Source: a virus
Virus record (IMG/VR): IMGVR_UViG_3300046007_004688
Span: 1-35,602 of that record
Reading direction: 5' to 3' (one strand)
DNA length: 35,602 bases
This document shows positions 8,291-15,795 of the stretch, one piece after another; position 1 is the first letter of the stretch; the number at the start of each line of letters is the position of its first letter. The translations under genes and the position numbers were made by a program. The notes under the pieces were generated by a model that had not been told where the DNA came from, made no database searches, and was given only the letters and a program-made list of their open reading frames with translations.

Positions 8291-9496
8291 ATGCCCCTAC
8301 CCACTCCCAGAGGAGACGAATCGGAACAAGACTTTGTGAGTCGCTTTATGGGCAACGACCAAGCAGTTGCAGATTTTCCCGATGAAAAGCAGAGGGCGGC
8401 GGTGGCCTATCGCACCTACCGCGATGAGGATGAGGAAATGGAAGAATTAGAGTTGCCGGGGGTTTCGATCCTAGAGGAAGGAGAGGCCAAGGGGCATGAT
8501 TTGTTTGTGGACAAGCAGAGTCTTTCAAAAGCCCTTGAGATTATGAAGGCCGCCAAGAATGGGGTTAAGGTTAAGATGAACCACGGTTCTGGCCTCGATG
8601 CTGTCGTTGGGTTCGCCCGGAATCCGCGCATCGAAGGAAATCGCCTAGTGGCCGACCTCCGTTTGCTCCGAAACTCCCCTCATTATGGCCTCATCAAAGA
8701 GATGGCCGCAGAGGCTCCCGACCAGTTCGGCGTTTCCCTAGCTTTCGTGAACGAATCCGAAACCATCAATGGCAAAGACTACATTCGACCACAATCTATC
8801 GCTTCCGCCGACCTAGTTTCCAGCCCTGCGGCAACCAACGGGCTTTTCGAGGAGATGGTTAAATTTATGCAAAAATTCGGCTATATGGCCGGAGGAAAAC
8901 CGATCCCGGTCGATCTGCCAGAAGCAGTTATCGAAGGAGAGGGTTTGACAAAAGAGGAGAAATCAATGGAAAACAAAGCAGATTACTCGAAAGACATCGA
9001 GGACATCAAGGTGCGTCTCTCCGCCCTTGAGGAGTCCATGAAACCCAAAGACGAAGAGAAAAAAGAAGAAGCCCCCGAAATCAGCGTTGAGGTTGAGGGC
9101 AACGAGGAAGAGGAAGGCGACAACTCCGAAATGGAAGCCCTTTCCAAAAAGCTTAAGGGACAAAGCAAGCTGAACCCCCCGAAGAGCAAGGCCGATGTGA
9201 AGCGCGGCATGGCTGGCATGGGCAAGAAGCTTTCCGAGGGAGAGAATGCTGATAGCGAAGTTGAGCTTTCTGATGTTGTGAAGAAGGTCTTAACTGAGTT
9301 TGGCATCAAGCCCGTCCCGGCTTCGCCAGTGACTGAAGAGGCTCCCGCCAAAAAGGAAGAGCCGAAGAACTTCGAGGCTCTTGTGTCGGCTCACCCCGAA
9401 TACAAGAACTCAAAGCTGAACGCCATGAAGGCTGTCATGCTTTCAAACCCCAACGAATACCGCGAGGCTCTAGCCCGTGGCATTAAGAACATCTAA
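8291..9496 (+). CDS. Prohead protease with C-terminal scaffold domain
   Basis: A 401-residue capsid maturation protease. Residues 1-45 carry a phage head-protein module (PLPTPRGDESEQDFVSRFMG, then DFPDEKQRAAVAY). The protease domain spans about 55-190: AKGHDLFVDKQSL, a probable catalytic His98 in MNHGSG, Ser149 in FGVSLAF, and a closing SADLVSSPAATNGLF. Residues 226-401 are highly charged and helical, as expected for scaffold, ending in NPNEYREALARGI. This matches the lambda C/Nu3 layout in which the scaffold is the C-terminal part of the protease gene. The catalytic assignment is by pattern, not alignment. Confidence 0.85.
   Translation: MPLPTPRGDESEQDFVSRFMGNDQAVADFPDEKQRAAVAYRTYRDEDEEMEELELPGVSILEEGEAKGHDLFVDKQSLSKALEIMKAAKNGVKVKMNHGSGLDAVVGFARNPRIEGNRLVADLRLLRNSPHYGLIKEMAAEAPDQFGVSLAFVNESETINGKDYIRPQSIASADLVSSPAATNGLFEEMVKFMQKFGYMAGGKPIPVDLPEAVIEGEGLTKEEKSMENKADYSKDIEDIKVRLSALEESMKPKDEEKKEEAPEISVEVEGNEEEEGDNSEMEALSKKLKGQSKLNPPKSKADVKRGMAGMGKKLSEGENADSEVELSDVVKKVLTEFGIKPVPASPVTEEAPAKKEEPKNFEALVSAHPEYKNSKLNAMKAVMLSNPNEYREALARGIKNI
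8966..9496 (+). CDS. Nested in-frame scaffolding protein (predicted)
   Basis: An internal ATG in the protease frame (codon 226) is preceded by a strong Shine-Dalgarno AGAGGAGA (8953-8960) and by TTGACA at 8945-8950, the same arrangement that precedes several other structural genes. Independent initiation would give a 176-residue, Glu/Lys-rich, coiled-coil-prone protein lacking the protease domain. Lambda Nu3 arises this way from gene C. The translation start is inferred from sequence only. Confidence 0.65.
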   Translation: MENKADYSKDIEDIKVRLSALEESMKPKDEEKKEEAPEISVEVEGNEEEEGDNSEMEALSKKLKGQSKLNPPKSKADVKRGMAGMGKKLSEGENADSEVELSDVVKKVLTEFGIKPVPASPVTEEAPAKKEEPKNFEALVSAHPEYKNSKLNAMKAVMLSNPNEYREALARGIKNI

Positions 9497-9513
9497 CCCA
9501 AGGACAAACTACA

Positions 9514-9879
9514 ATGGGAACCCAGAACGATTCTAACTTCAAAACTTTCACTTTCGCTTCGGCGATTAGTGCTTACCGGGCTGTTCAGCCCACTTCGACC
9601 GCTGGCCGCGCTCAAGCGGCTGTGACCGGGGCGACTCTCGCCATCGGCTTCACGCAGGAAGATGTGGCCGCTGGTGAAACTGGAACGGTCAAACTTTTTC
9701 ATAATACTTTTTTCGCAACCGTATCGGGCACTTGCGCCGTTGGGGATTCGCTTTCCTTCGATTCAAGCGGTCTTGTGACCACGGCGGCTTCCAACACGGT
9801 TTCGGCTGGTATCGCCCTTGAGGCGGCTACCGCTGATGGCGCGGTGATCGAGATTGCGATTCCGCTAAAGGTTGACTAA
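9514..9879 (+). CDS. Capsid decoration protein, DUF2190-like
   Basis: A 121-residue Ala/Thr/Gly-rich beta protein placed directly before the major capsid gene, where lambda-like phages encode gpD-type decoration proteins. Features of DUF2190-type proteins include an early VQPTSTAGRAQ, a VKLFHNTFFATVSG strand region, CAVGDSLSFDSSG and a late SAGIALEAATADGAVIEIA. Such proteins sit on the capsid surface and stabilise it after expansion. There is no signal peptide. AAGGAC before the ATG serves as a moderate ribosome site. Confidence 0.75.
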   Translation: MGTQNDSNFKTFTFASAISAYRAVQPTSTAGRAQAAVTGATLAIGFTQEDVAAGETGTVKLFHNTFFATVSGTCAVGDSLSFDSSGLVTTAASNTVSAGIALEAATADGAVIEIAIPLKVD

Positions 9880-9910
9880 AAATTTAACCAATAACAAAGG
9901 ATAAAATAAA

Positions 9911-10876
9911 ATGAGTTATATTGCTGGCGGATCGACAATTCGGGCGGACATCAACCAAGCGTTGATCGAAGGCCCGGCGGCTGATGTGGGGCTGATCGGG
10001 GCGACCCTCCTCCCCCTCCAGAATGTGCAAGCCAAGAGCGGAACCTACCTCAAGGTTGAGCTGGCTGGCGGCGAGCTTCTTTCCAACAATGCGGCCTCCC
10101 GTTCGGCGGGTAGCGGCTATCAGAGGAGCATCCGTTCCTTCACGAGCGCGAACTACGCCACCGAGGAGTTCGGCTTGGAGGAGCTTCTGGACGATTCCAA
10201 TGTGCAGGATTTGAACAGGTTTTTTTCGTACGAAAGCGAAACTGCCCGTTTCCTTCTGCGCCAACTGAAGCTATCCCATGAGAAGCGGGTTTCCGACCTT
10301 CTCTGGGCCAACACCACCCCCTTCACCACGAGCGATCAGTCCCGCGCCGTTGCCTATACGCAAGGCAATGTCACTACGATTGATGTCGCCCGTGATGTGG
10401 CCGCCGCCAAACTCGCTCTCGCCAAGTTGGGCTACGAAGCCAACTGCGTTGCGATGTCGGCCAATGTGTTTGAGTTGATCCGCCGTAGCACCCTCCTCCA
10501 GAATCAGTTCTTCGGAGTTATCTCCGACACTGGTGCGCGGTTGCTGACGGAAGCCGAGATTGCGGCGGCTCTGGGTGTCCAGACTCTCGCCGTGGGTCGT
10601 GCGGCCATCAACTCCGCCAACAAGGGCAAGGCTTACTCCGGCGGATTCGTTGTGCCGGACACCAAGATCATCGTGGGTCAGATCGCTGGCGGTGAGTTCA
10701 CCGCTGGTGGTATCGGCCGCACCTTGGTTTGGGCGGCTGATGCGGCAGGGTTTGTCTCCGAGAGCTATCGTGATGAAGCTCGCCGCTCCAATGTTCTGCG
10801 GGTTCGCATGAACACGGACGAGGTTGTGATCGACCCCAATGCGGCGGTTCGTATCACCACCGACTTCTCTGCCTAA
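9911..10876 (+). CDS. Major capsid protein
   Basis: A 321-residue protein located after protease/scaffold and decoration genes. It has a lysate-abundant-protein look (GC-rich, even codon use) and capsid-like segments: an N-terminal arm followed by GATLLPLQNVQAKSGTYLKV, a FTSANYATEEFGLEELLDD stretch, SHEKRVSDLLW, a middle domain with NCVAMSANVFELIRRS, and a C-terminal VIDPNAAVRITTDF. This is the layout of phage coat proteins that bind to scaffold and later to the decoration protein. AAAGGATAAAATAAA before the ATG gives a good ribosome site. A strong terminator follows at 10899. Confidence 0.85.
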   Translation: MSYIAGGSTIRADINQALIEGPAADVGLIGATLLPLQNVQAKSGTYLKVELAGGELLSNNAASRSAGSGYQRSIRSFTSANYATEEFGLEELLDDSNVQDLNRFFSYESETARFLLRQLKLSHEKRVSDLLWANTTPFTTSDQSRAVAYTQGNVTTIDVARDVAAAKLALAKLGYEANCVAMSANVFELIRRSTLLQNQFFGVISDTGARLLTEAEIAAALGVQTLAVGRAAINSANKGKAYSGGFVVPDTKIIVGQIAGGEFTAGGIGRTLVWAADAAGFVSESYRDEARRSNVLRVRMNTDEVVIDPNAAVRITTDFSA

Positions 10877-10898
10877 AGATTGGTTTGTGTGTTCCTCG

Positions 10899-10942
10899 AA
10901 AGGGGGAGTTAGGATGAAAGTCCTAGCTCCCCTTTTCCTTTT
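10899..10942 (+). terminator. Stem-loop terminator after the capsid gene, covering the next gene's start
   Basis: Bases 10899-10914 pair with 10921-10936 in a 16-base-pair stem (14 Watson-Crick pairs and 2 G-T pairs) closing a six-base loop TGAAAG. The descending arm ends in TTTT, then CC and TTTT (10939-10942), as in a Rho-independent terminator. The stem also contains the GGGGGAG ribosome site and the A of the ATG of the lipoprotein gene starting at 10914. It can therefore limit read-through from the capsid gene and restrict lipoprotein translation. Confidence 0.75.
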
Positions 10943-11051
10943 GGCAGTTCTTTCTAGTTGCCAAAAGCCAATCAAATATGAGGAGTTACCAGAAACCAAG
11001 TATCCAGAAACCCCCACGATGGGGGCTTGGGAGCATTGGGAAAAGAATTGA
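10914..11051 (+). CDS. Small lipoprotein (45 aa)
   Basis: A type II signal peptide is visible: Met-Lys, hydrophobic LAPLFLLAVL, then lipobox L-S-S-C with the acylated Cys at residue 16. The 30-residue mature part is polar and Glu/Pro-rich (YEELPETKYPETPT) with no known fold. A capsid-adjacent lipoprotein might act in superinfection exclusion or lysis; this is a guess from location. The start at 10914 is chosen over an in-frame ATG at 10839 because the longer form reads through the capsid gene end and hides the signal peptide. Its start codon lies in the stem-loop described at 10899. Confidence 0.65.
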   Translation: MKVLAPLFLLAVLSSCQKPIKYEELPETKYPETPTMGAWEHWEKN

Positions 11052-11076
11052 CACATAGCATTTAGAAATCCTTAAT
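11048..11076 (+). promoter_or_regulatory. Candidate promoter of the glycosyltransferase cassette
   Basis: TTGACA (11048-11053) and CTTAAT (11071-11076) are separated by 17 bases, a sigma70-like arrangement with a perfect -35 and a 4-of-6 -10 element. It lies between the terminator at 10899 and the ATG at 11089. The leader would be only about 6 bases. Confidence 0.4.
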
Positions 11077-11088
11077 CTTGAAATCCTA

Positions 11089-12744
11089 ATGAAACACAAG
11101 GTTTCTGTTTATCTGATTGCCGGAAATGAAGAGGCATATATTGAAAGATGTATTCGTTCCTTTGCCCCACTTGCCGCTGAAACAGTTGTATGTATCGCAA
11201 GGGGAAATAAAGAACCAGACAAGACCGAGGAGATTGCCAAAAGCCTTGGGGCCAAAGTCATTCATTATCAGAATCAAAAAACTGATTGGCCTCATATAGA
11301 TGATTTTGCCAGCGCAAGGAATACGGCCCTAGATGCCTGTTCTTGTGATTGGTCTTTCTGGGTGGATGCCGATGACGAGATGGCGAAGGATGCCCCGAAG
11401 ATTGTAGATGACGCGATTGAGCAAGCCAACAAACAGGGTGCTGATTTAATTGCATTTAGATATTGGGTTGAAAACGCCCAGCTTAATCCCCTTCGAGAGA
11501 TGGCCTTAAGAAAAGGCAGGGGGAGGTGGAAAAACAGAGTCCATGAAATGCTCTGCGCCCACGACCAGACAAAACTTATTGGCGTTGATAAAATTGTAAG
11601 GATTCACAAGCCCCACGGATACAAGCAAACATCAGCCGAAAGAAACTTTAGAATTTTAGAGGATGTGATAGAGCCAGCCCCCAATGCCCTTTATTACAAG
11701 GCCCAAGAACAATTTCTATCCGGCAAATATTCAGAATGTTATGAGACAAGCAAAAAGGCTCTTATGTTTGAGGGCTTGGATGAAACTCTTCGATATGATG
11801 TGCTGACCAACTTGGGTAGGATTTCTCCAGAAAAGGAAAGGCTAAAGTGGCTTGGCGAAGCCATAACCTTGTCCCCGGATCGAAGGGAAGCCTATTTTTT
11901 GGCTGGTCAAGAATATGCAAGCAAAGGCAAATGGCTAAAATGCTATGGGGTGATGAGGTCTTGCATGACCCTCCCAAGGCCGAAGGTTCATTATTGGAAT
12001 CTCAACGAGGCAATTTATCAATGGCAGTCTATGGATTTGTATGAAACCGCCGCTGTTTCTGCAGGGGAAATGGGCGAGGTTGAAAAAATGAAAAAAGCTA
12101 GGCCAACCCCTAAAATATCAATTATTCACGCAACAAGGGGAAGGCCACAAATTGCGTGGCAAAGACGCTGGCAGTGGCTTTGTTTGGCCCAAAAGCCCCT
12201 AGAGGTTGAATGGATTTTTGTTGTCGATCACGATGACACTCAAGACTACACCCCGCACCAAGCCATCCGATGCAACCCCGGAGGTATTATTAACGCTTGG
12301 AATTATGGGGCAAAGCAAGCAAGAGGAGGAATCATCATTCAGATGAGCGATGATTGGAGTCCGGCAAGACATTGGGATGCCCTAATTTCAAACGCTATTG
12401 GGCCTACAAATGAGCCTAAAGTCTTGGCAATAGCTGATGGCCTAAGAACCGATAAACTCCTCTGTATGGCGATTTTAACGCAAAAGAGGCTTGAGCAACA
12501 GGGGGGATTCATGTTTCACCCCGACTACCAAGAAAGTGACGGCATCTATTCCGATAATGAATTTACCGAAAGAGCTTATAATGAGGGGGTTGTGATTGAA
12601 GCTAGACATATTCAATTCAAGCACGAAAACCCTTTATTTACGGGCGGCAAGCCAGATGATCTAATTAGGCATCACAATAAGCCAGAGTTTTATGAAAGGG
12701 GGAAGGCAATCTATGAGAAGCGAAAAGCCTCAAATTGGAATTAG
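11089..12744 (+). CDS. Bifunctional glycosyltransferase with two GT-A domains
   Basis: A 551-residue protein with two GT2-like domains. The first (1-180) starts with VSVYLIAGNEEAYIERCIRS, has a FASARNTAL segment and the metal motif DADDE at 93-97, then WKNRVHE, a layout common in SPBc2-type/TPR-linked transferases. A helical TPR-like middle (about 190-330) has repeats such as ALYYKAQEQFLSGKYSECY. The second domain (about 340-545) begins KISIIHATRGRP, has VDHDD at 379-383 and QMSDDWSP. Both domains keep acidic metal motifs, so both may be active, possibly adding successive sugars. It heads a six-gene cassette between capsid and head-completion genes. Acceptor unknown: virion protein, DNA base or host glycan. 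Confidence 0.85.
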   Translation: MKHKVSVYLIAGNEEAYIERCIRSFAPLAAETVVCIARGNKEPDKTEEIAKSLGAKVIHYQNQKTDWPHIDDFASARNTALDACSCDWSFWVDADDEMAKDAPKIVDDAIEQANKQGADLIAFRYWVENAQLNPLREMALRKGRGRWKNRVHEMLCAHDQTKLIGVDKIVRIHKPHGYKQTSAERNFRILEDVIEPAPNALYYKAQEQFLSGKYSECYETSKKALMFEGLDETLRYDVLTNLGRISPEKERLKWLGEAITLSPDRREAYFLAGQEYASKGKWLKCYGVMRSCMTLPRPKVHYWNLNEAIYQWQSMDLYETAAVSAGEMGEVEKMKKARPTPKISIIHATRGRPQIAWQRRWQWLCLAQKPLEVEWIFVVDHDDTQDYTPHQAIRCNPGGIINAWNYGAKQARGGIIIQMSDDWSPARHWDALISNAIGPTNEPKVLAIADGLRTDKLLCMAILTQKRLEQQGGFMFHPDYQESDGIYSDNEFTERAYNEGVVIEARHIQFKHENPLFTGGKPDDLIRHHNKPEFYERGKAIYEKRKASNWN

Positions 12745-12970
12745 AAAAGCCAAGCCAAGTGACCCAAAAAATTTGGGTGTAATTAAATTTGGCAAGTCCC
12801 GCCCAGACAAAACTAAGTATGTGATTGTTGATTTTGAATATGATGAAAGGGCTGGGAATAGCTTATACAAAATCGGCATGAAACTACTTGCCAAAGACAA
12901 GGAAGCCGTCATCAATTATTTGATCGTTCAAGCCATAAAAAACACAGCCAAATTAAAATGCGAGAAATAA
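12713..12970 (+). CDS. Small hypothetical protein in the glycosyltransferase cassette (85 aa)
   Basis: Unrecognised. The product is basic at its N-terminus and has a beta-rich core (YVIVDFEYDERAGNSLYKIGMKLLAKD). The start at 12713 lies inside the end of the preceding transferase gene, with GGGGAAGG upstream. The in-frame ATG at 12692 is less likely because that ATG is further from a ribosome site. The end overlaps the FkbM-like gene by 13 bases, so it belongs to the same transcript. Confidence 0.55.
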   Translation: MRSEKPQIGIRKAKPSDPKNLGVIKFGKSRPDKTKYVIVDFEYDERAGNSLYKIGMKLLAKDKEAVINYLIVQAIKNTAKLKCEK

Positions 12971-13464
12971 CAAGCGAAAGGCCATTAGAGCATTGGTGGA
13001 TGGTGAATTGCATGGGCAAATCCATCCTCGATCTGGGCTGTGCTTATAATGATGTGGATGAAGAAAGGACTAGGGAAAACAAACTAGGAACCCCACATTA
13101 TTTTATTTCTCAAGAGCCATTGGCATATTTGGGGGTAGATTCATTTTGCCAAGACATTCAACAATTAAGGGCTGAATTTCCCAAGGCCAGATTCCTTTGC
13201 GAGTCAATAGATTCACCAGAAAAAATCCGTGGCTATATCATAGATGCAAAGCCTCAAATCATTAAATGTGATATTGAGGGGGCGGAAATATTTTTCCTTG
13301 GGCTTCCCAAGCTGTCTTTTGTTGAGGAGCTTTGTATTGAGCTTCATGGCCCACACATCGAAAAGCCTTTTTTGGAATGGGCAAATGGGCTTGGATTTTT
13401 CTTGAAAGAAAGGGCAATTCTTGCCAAGCATAGGCATATTTCGGTTGTTCATTTATGCAAATAA
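12958..13464 (+). CDS. FkbM-like SAM-dependent methyltransferase
   Basis: A 168-residue class I methyltransferase fold. Motif I is SILDLGCAYND at about 22-32 (SAM-binding glycine loop), and the FkbM hallmark IKCDIEGAE is near residues 100-108, followed by a CIELHGPH strand. FkbM-family enzymes usually methylate sugar hydroxyls or related small groups, which fits a cassette of glycosyltransferases: it may cap the transferred glycan. It is short for the family (commonly 200 or more residues). It overlaps the next gene by 10 bases. Confidence 0.75.
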   Translation: MREITSERPLEHWWMVNCMGKSILDLGCAYNDVDEERTRENKLGTPHYFISQEPLAYLGVDSFCQDIQQLRAEFPKARFLCESIDSPEKIRGYIIDAKPQIIKCDIEGAEIFFLGLPKLSFVEELCIELHGPHIEKPFLEWANGLGFFLKERAILAKHRHISVVHLCK

Positions 13465-14024
13465 ACATTATTACAGCCTTTTTAAATGCCGGAGATGTAA
13501 GGGTTAATTTTGCCCAAAGCCTTTTCCTTTCTTCAATTTCAAGGTTTCCAGAGATTAGGCCGATCATTATTCCCGGCCATCCACGCCCAAGATTCAATGA
13601 AATGCTTGCCACCGCTAGGCTTGGCGGGGTGGGGGATTATTTTGGATGGATCAACTCTGATTGCCAACTACTCCTTTCCCCAAGGGTCATCATATTTGAA
13701 AATCAAGAGCTTGATGTTATTGGGCTAAGGAGAATTGAAATTGCCACGGGGGAGAAATGCGGCGGTGTTGATGGCTATTTGGTAAAGAAAGATTTCTACG
13801 ACAAGCATCTTGCCAATGGGCCAAGCCTTTGGGTTGGGGCTACTCATATAGATTGGTGGGTGACTAGGGCGGCACAAAAGGCCGGGAAATACGGAGAAGG
13901 ATTTTTCCTTGCCCATATTCCACACGAAAAAACAAATGCTAGCGCGGGAATTGATGAGATTGGGCAAGAAAATATTAGAGCCTACAATGATTGGGCCGAT
14001 AAAAACGGAATTTCAAAATGCTGA
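13455..14024 (+). CDS. GT-A-like glycosyltransferase (189 aa)
   Basis: A compact Rossmann-like protein. The opening INIITAFLNAGD resembles a GT2 start; FGWINSDCQLL has the position of a DxD metal motif but reads NSDC, and GVDGYLVKKDFY resembles the acceptor-side loop of phage GT-A proteins. A WVGATHIDWW segment and a late histidine (AHIPHE) are further family-like features. I infer a transferase, perhaps with altered metal use. The start overlaps the upstream gene by 10 bases; the stop overlaps the next start by 7. Confidence 0.6.
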   Translation: MQINIITAFLNAGDVRVNFAQSLFLSSISRFPEIRPIIIPGHPRPRFNEMLATARLGGVGDYFGWINSDCQLLLSPRVIIFENQELDVIGLRRIEIATGEKCGGVDGYLVKKDFYDKHLANGPSLWVGATHIDWWVTRAAQKAGKYGEGFFLAHIPHEKTNASAGIDEIGQENIRAYNDWADKNGISKC

Positions 14025-14785
14025 CCATTTTCACGATTGTATTAAATGGCGAGCCTTATATTTCAAAAAAGCTAGAGGCATACCAAAAATTGCAAATCCC
14101 TTGGCAGTGGAGGATTGTTGAGGGTGTTTCAAGCCCAAGAAATTGTACAAGATGGTGCAAGGAAGTTCCCTCCAAATGGCATAGGGAATATGTTTCAATA
14201 GACGGAACACATGAATATCTAAAGAACCTAAACCATAAGAATGTCTCTGTTTATTTTCAAAACAAGCCCTTTGATGGAAAGATTGAAATGGTGAACAAGG
14301 CTTTAGAGGGTGTGGATTGTGGAGTAGTAATGGAACAAGATGCCGATGAGTTTTGGACTCCCGAACAAATGACCCGCCTTTATGAATTGATGAAAGATAA
14401 GCTGGTCGGAACAGTTGCCCAATTTCATTGTAATTACCATATTGGGAAAAAGATTGTGGTAAGCCGAAGCGGTCTTGGCTCCTATCCCTATGAATGGTAT
14501 AGGGCTTGGAAATGGGGCGAGGGAATCCATTTTATCAGCCATGAGCCTCCGCAATTAAATCATCAAACCAGCAGAATCCCCCGTGGAATCACCGAGGAAT
14601 TTGGCCTTGTGTTTGAACACTTCGCGTACTGTACGGCTCAAAATGTGGCCTTTAAAGAGGACTTCTATGGCTACGCTGGCCTTCTAAAATCTTGGGAGGA
14701 ATTACAAAAGACACATGGCCCGGTTCGACTAAATAGATTCTTCAACCATATTCAAGACCGAAGCGTGGTAGATGATGCAACCTAA
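14018..14785 (+). CDS. GT2-like glycosyltransferase (255 aa)
   Basis: The N-terminus LTIFTIVLNGEPYISKKLEAY is a typical GT2 nucleotide-binding beta-alpha unit. VVMEQDADEFW (near residues 105-115) carries the DxD motif, and the protein ends in a region with several His and aromatic residues (HFISHEPPQLNHQ). Length 255 fits a single GT-A domain. It overlaps the genes on both sides, so it is co-translated with the cassette. The sugar and acceptor cannot be read from the sequence. Confidence 0.75.
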   Translation: MLTIFTIVLNGEPYISKKLEAYQKLQIPWQWRIVEGVSSPRNCTRWCKEVPSKWHREYVSIDGTHEYLKNLNHKNVSVYFQNKPFDGKIEMVNKALEGVDCGVVMEQDADEFWTPEQMTRLYELMKDKLVGTVAQFHCNYHIGKKIVVSRSGLGSYPYEWYRAWKWGEGIHFISHEPPQLNHQTSRIPRGITEEFGLVFEHFAYCTAQNVAFKEDFYGYAGLLKSWEELQKTHGPVRLNRFFNHIQDRSVVDDAT

Positions 14786-15458
14786 AATCATTAAGTACCA
14801 AGAAAGGCTGGGCGATGTGCTTCGTTGCCTTCCGGCTTGCAAGTATTTGGCCGATCAAGGGCATGAGGTTCTTTTTGATTGTTTTCAACAATATCACGGC
14901 GTTTTTGATGTTGTATCATACGCAAGTCCGATGGGGGCGATTCCTTGGAATGGTGAAATTATTGATCTTCAAATATGGCCCGCAAGATATGGCGAGTTTC
15001 TAAAATCAAAAAAGGCATGGCATGATTTTGTTTATAGCCATCCAGCAATCGCGGGGGCCGATAAAACAAATATTGTCCTAGATAGGCTTGGGGCAGAAAA
15101 AGCAGTTGGACTACCAGAAAAATACAACCTAGTTGCCCCATTTGGAATATCCCAAAGCTATAAAAGAAACCCAATCCAACTTATGCAATTAGCCATTAAA
15201 GAGCTTGGAAAAGATGACACATTTATTTTATGCCCCCCAGAGTTTCAGATTCAAGGGCTTAATACCTATACCGCCCCAAGCATAGAACAGATGATTAAGG
15301 CCATAAGGGATGCTGACCAGTTTTGGGCCATCAACTCATCCCCAATTATCATTGCCTCTGCGGTAAGAAGAGAAAAAGAAAGCAGATTTTGGGGGGAGAA
15401 AAATGGCTCTGAAAATCAGAATGTTTTTGATTTTGAAGGGCTAGTAAAGATGGATTGA
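14772..15458 (+). CDS. GT9/heptosyltransferase-like protein
   Basis: A 228-residue GT-B-like protein. KIIKYQERLGDVLRCLPACKYLADQGHEVLF is the N-terminal pattern of GT9 (heptosyltransferase-like) enzymes: a strand, a GD helix start, and a second strand. Later, YNLVAPFGIS and FWAINSSPIIIASA correspond to the nucleotide-sugar-binding half. It is shorter than true GT9 enzymes (about 320 residues), so the N-terminal domain is trimmed or degenerate. GT9 enzymes act on lipopolysaccharide core in host bacteria; here the target is open. Start ATGATG; 14775 is an alternative. The stop is embedded in the TTGACATA signal of the next gene. Confidence 0.65.
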   Translation: MMQPKIIKYQERLGDVLRCLPACKYLADQGHEVLFDCFQQYHGVFDVVSYASPMGAIPWNGEIIDLQIWPARYGEFLKSKKAWHDFVYSHPAIAGADKTNIVLDRLGAEKAVGLPEKYNLVAPFGISQSYKRNPIQLMQLAIKELGKDDTFILCPPEFQIQGLNTYTAPSIEQMIKAIRDADQFWAINSSPIIIASAVRREKESRFWGEKNGSENQNVFDFEGLVKMD

Positions 15459-15474
15459 CATAAGGGTTGGGTTT
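15455..15474 (+). promoter_or_regulatory. TTGACATAAGG signal upstream of the connector gene
   Basis: TTGACA at 15455-15460 includes the stop codon of the GT9-like gene and is 14 bases before the GTG at 15475. TTGACATAAGGGT followed by TGG is nearly the same as the signal at 4985, and GGGTTGGG may serve as ribosome site. Confidence 0.4.
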
Positions 15475-15792
15475 GTGGGCGGGGCTATTTCCACCTCTTA
15501 TTTCGGCACTGACTTGTCCTATGTAATCAACGACCTATGGACAAGCGTAACTGGCCTTGCAAGCAACCCAGTTTCCGCATCGGTGACTGACCTTGGGACG
15601 GCCTCTGAGCTTGATGTCGGGGGAGAAATTTTTAGGATCACGCAAAGTTTGGTGGTTTGTGCCGGGGTTATTTCTGCCCCAGCCATCGGCAATCTTGTCA
15701 CCCTTAACGGCAACGAAAGAATGATCGCAGGGTTTAGCCTATCCACGGATGGCATTTCCTACACAATAGAGCTTGCCGAAATCACAACCTAG
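15475..15792 (+). CDS. Head-tail connector-like protein (105 aa)
   Basis: A small Ser/Thr/Gly-rich beta protein beginning at GTG (MGGAISTSYFGTDL). It comes after the glycosyltransferase cassette and before two paralogous completion proteins, the position of lambda FII-type connector genes. A VNDLW-like helix followed by repeated beta strands (SELDVGGEIFRITQSLVV, VTLNGNERMIAGF) fits such a fold. No specific family signature is recognised, so the assignment rests mostly on order and size. Confidence 0.5.
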   Translation: MGGAISTSYFGTDLSYVINDLWTSVTGLASNPVSASVTDLGTASELDVGGEIFRITQSLVVCAGVISAPAIGNLVTLNGNERMIAGFSLSTDGISYTIELAEITT

Positions 15793-15795
15793 TTT

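Noticed and set aside
10839-11051. Longer version of the lipoprotein starting at 10839
   Set aside because: The added 25 codons overlap the capsid gene end and hide the signal peptide; 10914 has a proper ribosome site.
10271-11056. Long reverse-strand frame (261 codons) opposite the capsid gene
   Set aside because: It is a shadow of the GC-rich capsid gene: no ribosome site, no recognised motif, and it crosses the terminator and lipoprotein gene.
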